Part shown: in pieces, positions 34,855 through 46,236 of the stretch
Position numbering within the stretch: position 1 is the stretch's first letter
How the letters are laid out: each line of letters begins with the position of its first letter
Source: Begonia masoniana
Lineage: Eukaryota > Streptophyta > Magnoliopsida > Cucurbitales > Begoniaceae
NCBI GenBank assembly: GCA_022432975.1
Contig: CM039510.1
Coordinates: 28,201,201-28,265,200, forward strand
DNA: 64,000 nt
Direction of reading: 5' to 3'
Notes under the pieces: model-generated
The model's input: only the letters and a program-made list of their open reading frames with translations
Told to the model about the DNA's origin: nothing
Databases searched by the model: none
Translations under genes and position numbers: made by a program

Positions 34855-35816
34855 GTAAGTAGTGGTAGTTATTCCTTCGCCTTCGAGCCTACACCATCGA
34901 ACGGTAGGGTTATTTATTTCGTGTTGTGTTGTGTTGTTGGTTTCGTGTGGTATCGCATATTTGAATCATGCATCATAGTATAGCACGTTAGGTACGATTA
35001 ATGGCATTGTTTGGCATGGTGAGCATGAACGTAATCAGATAAAGTGAATTGTAAAATACATCTCGAATAGTGTGCCTTGTCTGGCTGAGGTGTTGGTGTT
35101 TAGCACCCCGAGGGGAACTCTATGAGAGATGACCGGCTAAAACACAAAATCCTGAATAGTGTGACTTGTCGGGCTGAGGTGCTGATGTGTAGCACCCCGA
35201 GGGGATTTCTATGAAGGATAATGCATCTCGAATAGTGTGCCTTGTCGGGCTGAGGTGCTGGTGTGTAGCACCCCTAGGGGAACTCTATGAGAGATGATCG
35301 GCTAAAACACGAAATCCTGAATAGTGTGCCTTGTCGGGCTGAGGTGCTGGTGTGTAGCACCTCAAGGGGAACTCTATGAGAGATGACCAGCTAAAACACA
35401 AAATCCTGATTAGTGTGCCTTGTCGGGCTGAGGTGCTGGTGTGTAGCACCCCAAGGGGATCTCTATGAAGGATGATGCATCTCGAATAGTGTGCCTTGTC
35501 AGGCTGAGGTGCTGGTGTGTAGCACCCCGAGGGGAACTCTATGAGAGATGACCGGCTAAAACACGAAATCCTGAATAGTGTGCCTTGTCGGGCTGAGGTG
35601 CTGGTGTGTAGCACCCCGAGGGGATCTCTATGAAGGATGACTGGCTAAAATATGTAAATGTCGTGAGTATGAAAGATTAAAGCAACGAACAGCAAATAAG
35701 TACAACTGAGAGTTAGAAACTGTATGTGATAGGATTGAGTTACATTGTATGTGTGTGTGCATTCATTTTCCCTACTTGCTAAGCATTTGGCTTACGTTTT
35801 GTATTCTATAGTGTAG
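34855..35816 (+). other. Putative intron inside LTR4
   Basis: GACACCAG|GTAAGT at 34855 and CTATAGTGTAG|GTGG at 35816. It encloses the seven-copy stem-loop array (35060-35650). Just after the donor comes GCCTACACCATCGAACGGTAGG, a block also found after the donors of LTR5, LTR6 and LTR7. Confidence 0.5.
35060..35650 (+). repeat. Seven-copy stem-loop repeat array in LTR4
   Basis: Units of about 77-92 bp each contain GTGTGCCTTGTCGGGCTGAG followed by the inverted repeat GGTGCT-GGTGTGT-AGCACC and CGAGGGGAACTCTATGA. Spacing alternates because the tail is either ATGCATCTCGAATAG or CGGCTAAAACAC. A long open frame on the opposite strand is a by-product of the repetition. Confidence 0.85.
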
Positions 35817-36391
35817 GTGGCGAGATTTACTCAGGTGAGGTGGATGAGACAGCCCAGGGCTAGGCAGCAGTTGGTGATGCATGCAGTATGCCGGTGCGGG
35901 CTATTGTTGGGGCGCCTCGACCATGGTCTTCGGAAAGATGTGGGTGGAACAGTATTTTGGGTCTTGTATAATTTATATTTATTTTGGTGGTTTGTAGAGT
36001 TGTCTTTTTGGTTGATGTTGTTTTTATAGTTATTTGTATTTGGTGAATATAGTCATAGTTAAGGGTGATGTGTCGCCATGTACTGTAGACTTTCTTCATT
36101 TAGGGATGTTAGTATTTTAGTTTCTCTCTTTACTACTGTTGGAGATTTTGTAGGTTGGTTAGATGGTTAGGAATATTCTGGATTGGTTGGGATTGGATTT
36201 TATGCAGGTATTTAGCATTTTGGAGGCGCCATTTTCAGGCGTTATTTTGTCAAAATTTTGGGAGACTTAGAGTTAAATTCCGCGGTGTCCGGTTTTTTTT
36301 TTTTATGTCTTAGGGTTCACGAATGTTATTTTAACGCGGGATAGCTTAGCATGGTAGCGCACCGAGCCCGGGCGGGTTCGGGAGCGTTACA

Positions 36392-37042
36392 CATGGCCTT
36401 ATGTAAACTCTTCCAGAACTTTGAAGTAAACCTGACATCTCTATCGGAGACAATCAAAATAAGCACTCCGTGCAACCTGCCGATCTCCTGCACATACAGC
36501 TCGGCGAGTTGATCCATAGAATAGGTCATCTTCACTGATAGAAAGTCGGCCATCTTTGTCAAACGATCCACAATCACCCAGATGCCATCGTGCTCTTTCG
36601 TAGTTCTTGGGAGTCCAACAATGAAATCCATAGAAATTTGCTCCCATTTCCACTCCAGAATCGATAGTGGCTGTAAGGTTCCGGCTGGCCTTTGGTGTTC
36701 TGCCTTAACCTGTTGACAAACTAAGAAAGTTTCCACATACCTGGCAATCTCTCTCTTCATGTTCGGCCACCAAAAATGTTGTCTCAGTTCTCTGTATATT
36801 TTTGTGCTTCCCTGATGCACTGAGTATGCCGAGGAGTGTGCCTCGGTTAAGATCTCTCTCTTCAGTTCCTCATTGTTAGGCGAGTATGCCGAGGAGTGTG
36901 CCTCGGTTAAGATCTCTCTCTTCAGTTCCTCATTGTTAGGCACGCACCATCTATGCCTGAATCTCAATACACCATCATCCGAAAAGCTGAAATCGGACGG
37001 GTCCTCAAATGTTGCGCTCAATCGATATCTCTCACACTCCAA
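36392..37042 (-). pseudogene. Integrase N-terminal and core part of the Ty3 element
   Basis: From 37042 leftward: a zinc-binding region with HQGSTKIYRELRQHFWWPNM and VETFLVCQQVK, where a cysteine seems replaced by phenylalanine. Then come core aspartates in ISMDFIVGLPR and IVSDRDVRFTSKFW, and the break at LTR4. A 60-bp tandem duplication (36822-36941) repeats NNEELKREILTEAHSSAY in frame. Confidence 0.85.
36822..36941. repeat. 60-bp in-frame tandem duplication in integrase
   Basis: GAGTATGCCGAGGAGTGTGC and the following 40 bases occur twice back to back (36822-36881 and 36882-36941), almost without differences. The duplication adds 20 residues without breaking the frame. Confidence 0.95.
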
Positions 37043-37836
37043 GTCTTCCTCTGAGCTTCTCGGAGTCTGACAATTATTGTCGGCCTAAGAGAAATGTTCT
37101 TGAGCATAGTGGACAACTCGGCCACAATATCCACATCAAACCTCTCGATCTCAGACCTTAGCATTTCCAACATCGATGCAAGCATAGACTGACTAGTAGA
37201 AGGCATCCTACTCAAAGCGTCTGCGACTTTATTTGCCTTCCCTGGGTGGTATTTGATTTCAAAATCATAATCTTTAACGAACTCCAACCACCTTCTCTGT
37301 CGCATATTAAGTTCTTTTTACGTAAACAAATACTTTAAGCTTCTGTGATCGGAGAACACCTCACACTGCTGCCCATACAGATAGTGTCTTCAGATTTTTA
37401 AAGTAAAGACAACTGCTGCAAGCTCAAGGTCATGTGTCGGATAATTTTGCTCGTACGGCTTTAACTGCCTAGAAGCATAAGTAATGACCCTACCCTCCTG
37501 CATCAACACACACCCAAGTCTAATCTTTGAAGCATCGCAATATATATTGAACTTATCGCCTTCAACAGGCAATGTCAACACTGGTGCTGTAGTCAGTCTT
37601 TGTTTCAGCTTGTTGAAGCTCTTTTCACATGCAGCAGACCATACAAACTTTTCATTCTTTCTCGTCAATCGGGATAGAGGGACTGCTATCTTTGAAAATC
37701 TCTCAATGAACTTCCTGTAGTATCCTGCCAATCCGAGAAATCCGCGTACCTCACGCACGTTCTTAGGCTGTGGATCAATCCCTGACAACCTCGATCTTAG
37801 CTGGATCCACTGAGATTCCCTCCTGAGATATGGCAT
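37018..37836 (-). pseudogene. RT end and RNaseH of the Ty3 element
   Basis: [17 protein letters not shown] (RT connection) is followed by RNaseH with [16 protein letters not shown] and [21 protein letters not shown] stop at 37390 follows. After a gap with stops comes RRWLEFVKDYDFEIKYHPGK and KVADALSRM, the end of RNaseH. The domain is recognisable, but the frame is broken near 37310-37390 and at 37836. Confidence 0.85.
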
Positions 37837-37874
37837 GGCCGAGAAAGCTTATTCTGCCCAGCCAAAACTCGCAC

Positions 37875-38840
37875 TTAGAGAACTTTGGGTAAAGTTGGTG
37901 TCGTTGCAAAACTTCCAAAACTTATCCGTAGGTGCTCTTCGTGTTCCTCTTTCGTCTTCGAATAGATCAGGATGTCATCGATGAACACAACAACAAATTT
38001 GTCCAAATACTCCTTGAAGACACGGTTCATTAAGTCCATAAATGCTGTCGGGGCGTTCGTAAGTCCAAAAGACATAACGAGAAACTCATAATGCCCATAC
38101 CTCGTTCGGAAGGCCGTTTTCTATACATCTTCCCTCCGGACCTTCAACTGATAGTAACCCGAGCGTAGGTCAATCCTCGAAAACACTCGGGCACCCTGTA
38201 GTTGGTCAAACAAATCATCAATCCAGGACAGTGGATACTTATTCTTCACCGTTAGCTTATTCAACTCTCTGTAATCGATGCACATTCGGAGAGTTCCGTC
38301 TTTCTTCTTAACAAACAAAATTGGCGCACCCCAAGGAGAGAAACTGGGTTGAATGAGCCCCTTGTCTAACAACTCTTCTAATTGAGTTTTCAGCTCCTTT
38401 AGTTCAGCAGGTGCCAGTCTATAAGGATTCTTTGATATAGGCTCAGAGCCTGGATAAACATCAATGGTGAATTCAATCTCTCTATCCGGCGGTAATCTGG
38501 GAAGATCGTCAAGAAAGATCTCAGAAAATTCTCTAACTACCGGAAGGTCCTCTGGTTTTACCTCGTTGAGCAACCGAGTATCGATCGCCGTAGCCAGATA
38601 AACAGAGCATTCGCCCCTAAATTGCTCTTGGACCTTCATGGAATAGGAAATAGGTGACCCACTTACCCTATTTAATGCCTGATATGAGAACTCTTCCTTA
38701 TCTGGAGGCCGAAAAGTTACCAACCCGGATCGACAGTCAATGGTGGCAAAGTGACGTGAAAGCCAATCCATCCCCAGAATTAGATCGTACCGCTCTATGC
38801 TCATAACTATCAGGCAAGCATAGAGGGTATTAATTCCCAC
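37875..38840 (-). pseudogene. Protease end and reverse transcriptase of the Ty3 element
   Basis: From 38840: [15 protein letters not shown] ends the protease. The RT follows with [33 protein letters not shown], a stop at 38121, [17 protein letters not shown] and the catalytic [11 protein letters not shown] (about 37965-38000). A frameshift lies near 37920. All main RT blocks are present, so the family assignment is secure although the gene is dead. Confidence 0.9.
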
Positions 38841-38873
38841 CTAGACAACATTGCCTTGGATGACACGATCAGA

Positions 38874-39155
38874 CTACATAAGAGCTCCCGAAGGCAGCAT
38901 CACTCTATACTCATATTCCGCTATCTCAGACACTAACCCCAACCTAGTCATGCAAGTAGTTGAAATGAAGTTGTGCGTAGCTCCCGTGTCTATTAATGAA
39001 AATACTGGTATACCCATGACTAAGATAGTACCTGCCACAACAGATGGCTGAGCCTCGTCGTCGACGTCACCAGGCTCGATGAAAGCAAAGATCCTCAGCA
39101 TAACTCTTCTCTGATCCCTGCCCTGTTGATTTCTGCCTGGTTGATTTCTATCCAA
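38874..39155 (-). pseudogene. Aspartic protease of the Ty3 element
   Basis: Contains the active-site signature VFSLIDTGATHNFIS. An in-frame stop near 38874-38876 separates it from the next part of pol. It overlaps the end of the gag frame by 8 bases in another frame. Confidence 0.85.
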
Positions 39156-40101
39156 CTAATGGGCAGTTCATGATGTAATGGCCAACCTCTCCGCATCGGT
39201 AACAGCTGTTGGTACCCATCCGACACTCGCCATAATGTTCCTTCTGGAACTTAGGACAAATAGGCTTTTGTGTAGCCCCTTGAACTTGCTTCCCCTTGTC
39301 CTGATCCTTTCCTCCCTTATAAGGCCTCTTTACGCCTCTTTGCTGTTGTTGTTGTGGCTGTTGTCCTCTAGGTTGCCAACCCCGATTCCGTACCTGAGGC
39401 GCATGCTCTCTTGGCTTAACACAAGTCAACTCTGCAGCCTCAAACTCCAAGGCTCTTGCCGCGATGTTCTCGTATGGCACATCTAGAATGCCGGATACTA
39501 TGAGGTTCTTCCGAATCTCCTGGTTTAGTCCATCCATAAACTGTTGCACCTTGTCTTCATTATCGCTGACCAGGCGCAGTGCGAACCGGGATAAAGCTTC
39601 AAACTTCCTGATGTACTCCGCAACTGTATTGGTCTGCTTAAGCTGCGTAAACTTAGCTCTCTTTGCCGCCCTCACTGTACAGCTGAAATATTTATCAAAG
39701 AATACAGTCTTAAACCGTTCCCACCTCATCAGTGTCACGTCCGTATTAGCCTTAACAGAATCCCACCAAGATCGGGCATCCAAGGACAGGTGGAAAGTGA
39801 CGCACGCGACCTTTTCAGCATTGTCCACTTTGGCATACGCCAACATGTCCTCCATTGTTCGAACCCACTCCTTAGCGATAGAGGGGTCCATAGATTGTCC
39901 GTTGAATATTGGAGGCCGTAGCTTTTGAAACCTCTCCATGCTGTGGTTGTCCGGAATTAATATATCCCGCGCCCTCTGATTTTCTCAGTTCACTAGGCTC
40001 TCTATCTGTTGTGCTTGCCTGTCCATATGCTGAGCCTGACGGTCCAGCAAATCGGTCAGCTTGTCTAAGGCATCGTCTCTAGCGTCTCTACCTCGAACCA
40101 T
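39148..40101 (-). pseudogene. Gag of the Ty3 element (one internal stop)
   Basis: A start at 40099-40101 (MVRGRDARDD...) is followed by a TGA at 39985-39987. The same frame then runs from there to 39148. It contains a capsid-like gag domain (RSWWDSVKAN through YIRKFEALSRFALRL), a Q-rich linker and a CCHC zinc knuckle CYRCGEVGHYIMNC. Gag forms the particle that packages element RNA. Choosing the upstream start is an inference, supported by a frame that is coding-like across the stop. Confidence 0.85.
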
Positions 40102-40121
40102 TTTCTATAACTCCTATAAAA

Positions 40122-40341
40122 GTTAAACAAATAATCCTAAGAAATCGAATTTAAACAAAGCATTTAAACATACTTACAGTTGAGGAAGGATATCCGCGTA
40201 GTGGCTGTGCAGTCGAGTAGTCTACAGAATTGTTAAACAAATAATCCTAAGAAATCGAATTTAAACAAAGCATTTAAACATACTTACAGTTGAGGAAGGA
40301 TGTCCGTGTAGTGGCTGTGCAGTCGAGTAGTCTACAGAACT
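40122..40341. repeat. 110-bp tandem duplication in the Ty3 5' leader
   Basis: GTTAAACAAATAATCC and the following ~94 bp are present twice (40122-40231 and 40232-40341), with about three differences. It lies between the primer-binding site and gag. Confidence 0.95.
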
Positions 40342-40357
40342 GTTTTTAAAACCCGGG

Positions 40358-40370
40358 GGCTCTGATACCA
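40358..40370 (-). promoter_or_regulatory. Primer-binding site (initiator-Met tRNA)
   Basis: Minus-strand TGGTATCAGAGCC, complementary to the 3' end of plant initiator-Met tRNA, lies four bases from the end of the right LTR. This fixes the right LTR as the 5' LTR and the element as minus-oriented. Confidence 0.95.
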
Positions 40371-40374
40371 TAAT

Positions 40375-42696
40375 TGTAACGACCCTTAAACCTACCCCTT
40401 AAATTCCCGTGTAAATTTTTTTTTTTTTTTTAAACTTCTAAGTAAACTCTTGACTTCTTAATTCGAAATTCATAATCTAAGTCATCTGAACAATTTAACG
40501 GAACATATGAGACGGAGGAATGAAGGTTGTTTAAAATCATTCAATAAAGTCGTCGAAATTACCTTGAAAATCATTTAAAGAATTTTTATAAAACTGAAGG
40601 AAAATGTTGTGAAGAATCGAGGACAAAATCGTCCAAAAACAGGAAAAGAAAGGGGCGATCGATCGGCCCTTAAGCAGCTGATCGATCGCCCCATATTTGG
40701 CGATCGATCGGCTGCCGTTCTGGAAAAATTTCAGAACGCAGCCAATGAGAGCCGATCAGTTTGCCCTTCCCCAGTCGAACGATCGGGAACTCCTCTGGAA
40801 AACCAAGGAGTTCTGCAGTTCGATCGCCATCCCTCCCGCGATCGTTACTCCTTCGTTTCTGCACACCACGCTCACACCCACTTTGCCACTTCTTTACTTC
40901 TCACCATTAATTTCTTCAAACGCAAACACCTAACCTCGACTCGTATCAAACACTTCAATCCCCATACACTTTCTCACTTAACTCATCACACAAAGACCAA
41001 TTCAAAACACATTTAAACGTAACCAGATTTCATAAAAAAAATGAACCACGTGGATCCGTTTAAAAACTGAACCTTTCCTCTGTTTGAAAATATCCAAAAT
41101 CACAACAAAATACTATACGTTATTAATCCAGATACCAAACATCCTAAAATGATTTATCTATATAATTTTCTTATCTTTCTATCTATCAAATCCTCAAAAA
41201 CTTACTTACGTCCCCATGGGTCAAAATAAGCACCAACTGAGCCAGCACACTTCCGCGAGCATTCTTCTTCAACCCGCTTAGACATCGGGCGGAGGAACAT
41301 CATCTTCACCTATATCAAAGTCACCTACACTATAGAATTTAAAATGTGAGCTAGAGGCTCAGTAAGTCTAAGTGAATGCACGTGAATGCTATGCATGTAT
41401 AGTTAATAATTCATGCATACTACCTTTTCGCTATTCATTTCATTTCATTTATGTCACCGGGGCTTCACTCTCGCTAGATAGAAGTGGCACATCCGACGAT
41501 TGGATAGCCCCTTGTATCTAACCGGGGGGAAAAAATGCTTCATCCAACAGCCATGCCTGAACCACCGCCACCGATGTGACCATCATTACATTCATTTACC
41601 TTTTCGTTATCCTTTTCTGTTTTGTAAAAACATGCATGGAAATTCATTTTTCGTGCTTTTTCATAAAACCATGATGTGTGCACGTGTATAATGACATGAC
41701 GAAAACAAAGCACAACGAACAATAAACTTATATATTCAACAACATAACTAAACTAACTACCCAACCTAATTACCCAACACAACAAACATCTCTAATTCCT
41801 CGATCGACATAATCTTATGGTGTAGGCCAATTGGCCAAACGAGTCACAGAGACTTACCTCGCGTCCGTAGCAATTCTAGCTCCATCCACGAGTGTTGTTT
41901 GCCTATGGCAATTCACAACAATAGTCGTTAAAATCGAGTCTAAACCTTTTAATCTCGAAAACTATAAACTCCTAGCTAAAGGAAATTTTCTAAAACTCTA
42001 TTCTAGCTCATTGAGGCATTTCATCGAGCAATCTACGCTCAACGCCTCAAAACCCCCATTAATAGAGTTTTTCCAAAACTCAAAACCTTCAAAACCCTAA
42101 CATTCACAAATACATTGGCTAACTACGTCAAATAACCCTTAATACGTCAATTAGAGGCATAACTAAGCTAAACCTATCAATTTTGAACCTCAATTCATGT
42201 TTTTAACGAAAATCCTAACGAACTCTAACCGTTTTAATCCCTAGAAATCAAAATCTAACGTACCAAAACTATAGATTCATACATAGGGTCGGGATTGAGG
42301 AAGAAAGCACGAATAACGGAAGTCAATCAGAGGAGCTTCAATCGTCGGAAGGAGGACGTCGTCGTTGAGAGGAGAGAAATCGTTGATGAGGGTTGAGAGA
42401 AAAGGGAAAGTCGCGTGAGTGAAAGGGAAGAATGAGGGAGTTGTTGATTTTTAATAAAAATTTACTTGGCAAATTACCTTTTTGCCCTTCATTCAATTTC
42501 CTTATTAATCCTCCACTTATTTTGTTATTTAGTTAACGATTCGATTTCTCCAAATTTTCATATTTCACCATAAATTCCAATTTATTATTATGGCTGCATT
42601 AAAATTTTCCGCTAGCAAAACAGGCTCAATGTGACATATTTACAAAAATACCATTATTTATTGGAATAATAAAATCCCGTAAAACCGGGTGTTATA
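40375..42696 (-). repeat. 5' LTR of the Ty3 element
   Basis: TGTAACGACCC at 40375 to CCGGGTGTTATA at 42696; 2,322 bp. Contains a candidate intron (41325-41856) with a GAG|GTAAGT donor and a GTGTAG|GTGAC acceptor. Its single stem-loop block (41457-41530) has CCGGGGCT and AGCCCC arms. It preserves the site into which LTR3 inserted in the sister LTR. Confidence 0.9.
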
Positions 42697-42774
42697 ATTC
42701 TGCCTTTAAATTCTATCGTCCATACTGTTTTTAAAGTTTAAACGTCCACGGTCATTGTTCTGTCTTTTATTTTA

Positions 42775-43480
42775 AACAACCACGGACTTCTGTGTCCACT
42801 ATTTTTTGCCTTTGATTTCAAACGTTCACGGACTTCTGTGTCCACTGTTTTTGCCCCGTTGAAATTCACGGATCTGTGTCCTTATTTTAAACAACCACGG
42901 ACTTCTGTGTCCACTGTTTTTGTCTTTTATTTTAAACAACCACGGACTTCTGTGTCCACTGTTTTGCCCTTGATTTTAAACTTCCACAGCCTCTGTTATT
43001 TCAAAAGTCCACAGCTCTGTTATTTCAAAAGTCCACAGCCTCAGTTATTTTTAAACGTCCACGGACTTCTGTGTCCACTATTTTTTGCCTTTGATTTCAA
43101 ACGTTCACGGACTTCTGTGTCCACTGTTTTTGTCTTTTATTTTAAACAACCACGGACTTCTGTGTCCACTGTTTTGCCCTTGATTTTAAACTTCCACGGA
43201 CTTCTGTGTCCACTGTTTTTGTCTTTTATTTTAAACAACCACGGACTTCTGTGTCCACTATTTTTTGCCTTTGATTTCAAACGTTCACGGACTTCTGTGT
43301 CCACTGTTTTTGCCCTTGATTTTAAACTTCCACGGACTCCTGTGTCCACTGTTTTTGTCTTTTATTTTAAACGTCAACGGACTCCTATGTCCACTGTTTT
43401 TATCTTTTATTGTAAACGTCCACGGACTTCTGTGTCCACTGTTTTGCCTCAGTTATTTTTAAATGTCCACAGCTTCTGTT
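42775..43480 (+). repeat. GTCCACGGAC minisatellite in the 3' half of LTR2
   Basis: About thirteen copies of CCACGGACTTCTGTGTCCACTG alternate with TTTTTGTCTTTTATTTTAAA or TTTGATTTCAAA spacers, spacing roughly 40-48 bp. Simpler GTCCACAGCCTCTGTTATTT units follow to about 43640. Each core holds a GGAC...GTCC inverted repeat. The long open frame across it is a repeat artefact. Confidence 0.85.
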
Positions 43481-44038
43481 ACTTTTTTAAACGTCCACGG
43501 TCTTTGTTATTTTATAAACGTCCACAACCTCTGTTATTTTAAACATCTACAGCCTCTATTATGTCAAACGTCCACAGCCTCTGTTATTTCAAAAGTCCAC
43601 AGCCTCAGTTATTTTTAAACGTCCACATGTTTTTAAATGTCCACAGCTCCCGATTGTCCACGGCTTCCGTCATCCACTGTAGCCTTCCATAGTATGTCTT
43701 CAAGTTTATGTTTCTCATTTTTTTTATTAAGTCTTCCACTACATGTATTTTATTAAATCTTCCACCGTATGTTGTCGTTTATTCTGTTTTTCCTGTTTTA
43801 ATTTCCCCATATCTTCCTGCACTCGTCTAGAGTACTCATCCAAGTTTTTAATATTCCTGTCTTCCTGTTTTTCTTCTGTCATTTATTTCGTGATCCGACT
43901 TAAAATGTTTTCCAGCCTTCAATTCCAGAGAAAGTTTTCTCTGTGTAACGTTTTAAAAGTAAGAGAAAAAAAATAGTCCACGTTTTAAAATGTCTAGAGT
44001 GAGGCTCTTCGACCCCGATCGGGTCGGGGGGCGTCACA

Positions 44039-44090
44039 AAAATGACATGTCAGCACCATGTAATTCAAATTCTAAATAGAGGTCCACGTG
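44039..44090 (-). pseudogene. 52-bp hAT transposase fragment between two LTR insertions
   Basis: Minus-strand reading gives TWTSI, a TAG stop (44072-44074), then NLNYMVLTCHF. This bridges the transposase N-terminal part (46237 onward) and the central part (24943). The fragment shows that LTR2 and LTR5 hit the same exon 47 bp apart. Confidence 0.85.
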
Positions 44091-46231
44091 TGTAACACCC
44101 GGTTCCATTGAACCGATTTTACCTTGTCAACTATTAATGTACACATTATGGGTGAAATTGAGAGAATTATTGATTAGGTTAATGAGTGACTAAGTAATGG
44201 CATAATGGTATTTTGAGAATTATAGTGGATAACGTATTTAAGGGAGGGTTTAATGAGCTTTAGCCGCCACTGTTTTCTTATTTTTCCTTTCTCGGCATTC
44301 AGCTGCTAAGCAGAGTTTCTCCCGGCGATTTTCCTTCCATTCTCTCCAAGCTAGGTGAGTTCTACTTTGATTTCTTGTTACGTTGTAACTAACGATGTTA
44401 GAGGGGATTTTAAATGCGAGCGTTGAGAATGCTATAAGTGGGAGTTAGTTCGGGTTAGGGGCATATTAGGAATGCTTGATGATCTGAGTTCCTAAACCAT
44501 TTTTCTTATGAGTTCTGGTAGATTTGAGGATACTTTAGAATGAAGCTTAACTAATACTCAGTCTATGGCTATAGGTTTAAGCAAAACCCGAAGTAGGTTG
44601 CAACCAAGCTTTTCCAGGAAACCAGGTAAGTGGAGTATGCATGAGCCTTCAGGCCTACATCACAAAACAGTAGGGTTATGTATATTTGAATTTGTCTGTG
44701 TGGCATGAATCATATTTTGAAAGAATACGAAAATGAATTTACATGTATTGGTTTGGTGAGAAATGAACAGATTGTAACAGATAAGCTATTAAGGGAATTA
44801 ATCCGCCCCTTAACTTATGAAGGGATTTATAACTTTGAGAAAATTGATCCGCTTCCCAATGGAATTTAGGATCAGATCAGCTGTTAAAGGAACTAATCCG
44901 TCCCTTAATTTATGAAGAGGATGTATGACTTTGGAAAAATTGATCCAACTCCCAATGGAACCGAGGGATCAGATCAGTGAAAGAATGTAAATGCAACTGA
45001 GATGTGAAAGTAGAAACTGCATTATTAGTATTTATGTTTCAGCAATTCATTTCGTTATTGCTTCACTTATTTAGCATTAGACTAATAGATGAGTTTTGTG
45101 ATGTAGGTGAAGAAGCTTCAGAAGGTGTGTTCTTTGAGCATGTTGAGGATTAGGCTGGTTAGGGGAGCACTTCAAGGCCACGGTTTGGTAATTCTGATGA
45201 GGCGGTTTTACTAATGTCAGTAGGTGTGAATGTTAGTTGACAATGGTTTAGTTTAAACATGCTGAGAATGTTGGTGGTAGTAGTAGTTTAATGTTTCTTT
45301 TATATATATGGTCTGGTGTTTTTCTGATGAGAAAACACGATTTGGTTTTAGTCGTAGTCTACTATTCTGGATTTTTGGAAATTGTGGATTAAGTTGTTTT
45401 TGAAGGATTTCAGTAACATGCACTAGTTCTTTTTGTGGCCGGAGCTGTTCTTTATTTAGAGTGAAAATGGTTTGTATGCTGCTCTGTTGCCTATTGGTAA
45501 AAATTGGGTAATTCTGTCTATCGGTGGATGTAGTCCATCGGTAGATGTTGAAGTTTAGTCTATCAGTGGATGTAGTCCATCGATAGATGTTGAAGTTTAG
45601 TCTATCGGTGGATGATGAGTTATTAAATTTTGAGTTAATGAGTCACGTGGGTTAGTTTAGTAAAGTTACGTGGTTAGCAGAAGAATGTGTTTATTTCTAC
45701 TTCTACCGCTGAGTCTAAATGGTTTCTGCTTTGTCCGTTGGTATTGTTCAGCGGAAGATGTGAGTAGAATTTTGTCGTTTTGTGACCGGTGGATGCGAGT
45801 AGTCGACGTGTCATCGACGAGTGTGAGCGGTAGATGTGTGAGAGTCTACATGTCGTTCGACTGACGCAAGCGGTGGATGTTGGAAGCAGAAGGTGCCTTT
45901 TGTTTCTGCTTCTACCGCCGATACTGTTTAGCGGTGGATGTCTCCTATTCTTGTTTTCACTGCCGAGACTATTCTGTCTCTAATAATACCGCTGGAACTA
46001 TTCAGCGGTAGATGTGTTCTATTTTTTCTTTGTCTTCTTTCAACCAACAGTCTTTAATATTTTAGTTATTTAATGAGTGTCGTTTTATGCAAATATTTTT
46101 CCGCTGCAAGTTTCCACGTCAAGCATCAAATTTTGATTTTTGGGTGAAATTATAGGATTTTTCTTAGAACGTCATAGTGTGGTTCAGTATTATGAGTAAC
46201 GAACTGAGTTTATATAATTCGGGGCGTTACA
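44091..46231 (+). mobile_element. Solo LTR (LTR5) in the hAT transposase
   Basis: TGTAACACCCGG to GGGGCGTTACA, 2,141 bp, with perfect duplication ACGTG (44086-44090 and 46232-46236). Candidate intron 44626-45106 (CCAG|GTAAGT and GATGTAG|GTGA). Two ~110-bp units at 44786-44990 carry TTAAGGG...CCCTTAA arms. The 3' third has CGGTGGATG/CGGTAGATG units (45515-46015) recalling LTR1 and LTR3. Confidence 0.9.
44626..45106 (+). other. Putative intron inside LTR5
   Basis: Donor ACCAG|GTAAGTGG at 44626, acceptor TGATGTAG|GTGAAG at 45106, 481 nt. After the donor comes CAGGCCTACATCACAAAACAGT, matching the post-donor block of LTR4, LTR6 and LTR7. Contains the two TTAAGGG/CCCTTAA stem-loop units. Confidence 0.45.
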
Positions 46232-46236
46232 ACGTG

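Larger units (their letters stand above)
33732..36391 (+). mobile_element. Solo LTR (LTR4) inside the Ty3 integrase gene
   Basis: TGTAACACCCGGG at 33732 to GGGAGCGTTACA at 36391; 2,660 bp. Perfect 5-bp duplication CATGG (33727-33731 and 36392-36396). It belongs to the same family as LTR7 (60340-62869): both have a TTA/TAA microsatellite, an ACAGAATGGC hairpin, a stem-loop repeat array and a GAGGCGCCATTTTCAGGCG segment in the same order. LTR6 shares only the last parts. Confidence 0.9.
27858..42696 (-). mobile_element. Complete Ty3-type chromodomain (Tekay/Del-like) retrotransposon
   Basis: Left LTR is 27858-32886 (interrupted by LTR3), right LTR is 40375-42696, internal region is 32887-40374. 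The target duplication ATTCT is perfect (27853-27857 and 42697-42701). The minus strand reads right LTR, PBS TGGTATCAGAGCC, gag with a zinc knuckle, protease, RT, RNaseH, integrase, chromodomain, purine tract, left LTR. Stops, frameshifts and the LTR4 insertion make it inactive. The right LTR now ends TA instead of CA. The clade name is inferred from the chromodomain and domain order. Confidence 0.9.
26102..44038 (+). mobile_element. Solo LTR (LTR2), ~3.1 kb, interrupted by a full Ty3 element
   Basis: Starts TGTAACACCCGAG (26102) and ends GGGGGGCGTCACA (44038). Target duplication is GAAAT (26097-26101) and AAAAT (44039-44043), one mismatch, inside the hAT transposase. The LTR itself is 26102-27857 plus 42697-44038; a Ty3 element occupies the gap. 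No internal region or second LTR remains, so it is a recombined solo LTR. Its front half is related to LTR1 and LTR3; its back half is a distinct GTCCACGGAC repeat block. Confidence 0.85.

Noticed and set aside
35285..35614. A 109-codon frame opposite the LTR4 array
   Set aside because: It is entirely made of the stem-loop repeat units; similar frames in the LTR6 and LTR7 arrays are also by-products.
42838..43542. A 234-codon open frame with repeated residues, looking like a repeat protein
   Set aside because: It coincides with the GTCCACGGAC minisatellite of LTR2. A repeat with unit spacing near a multiple of three gives long frames by chance, and there is no domain or gene context.
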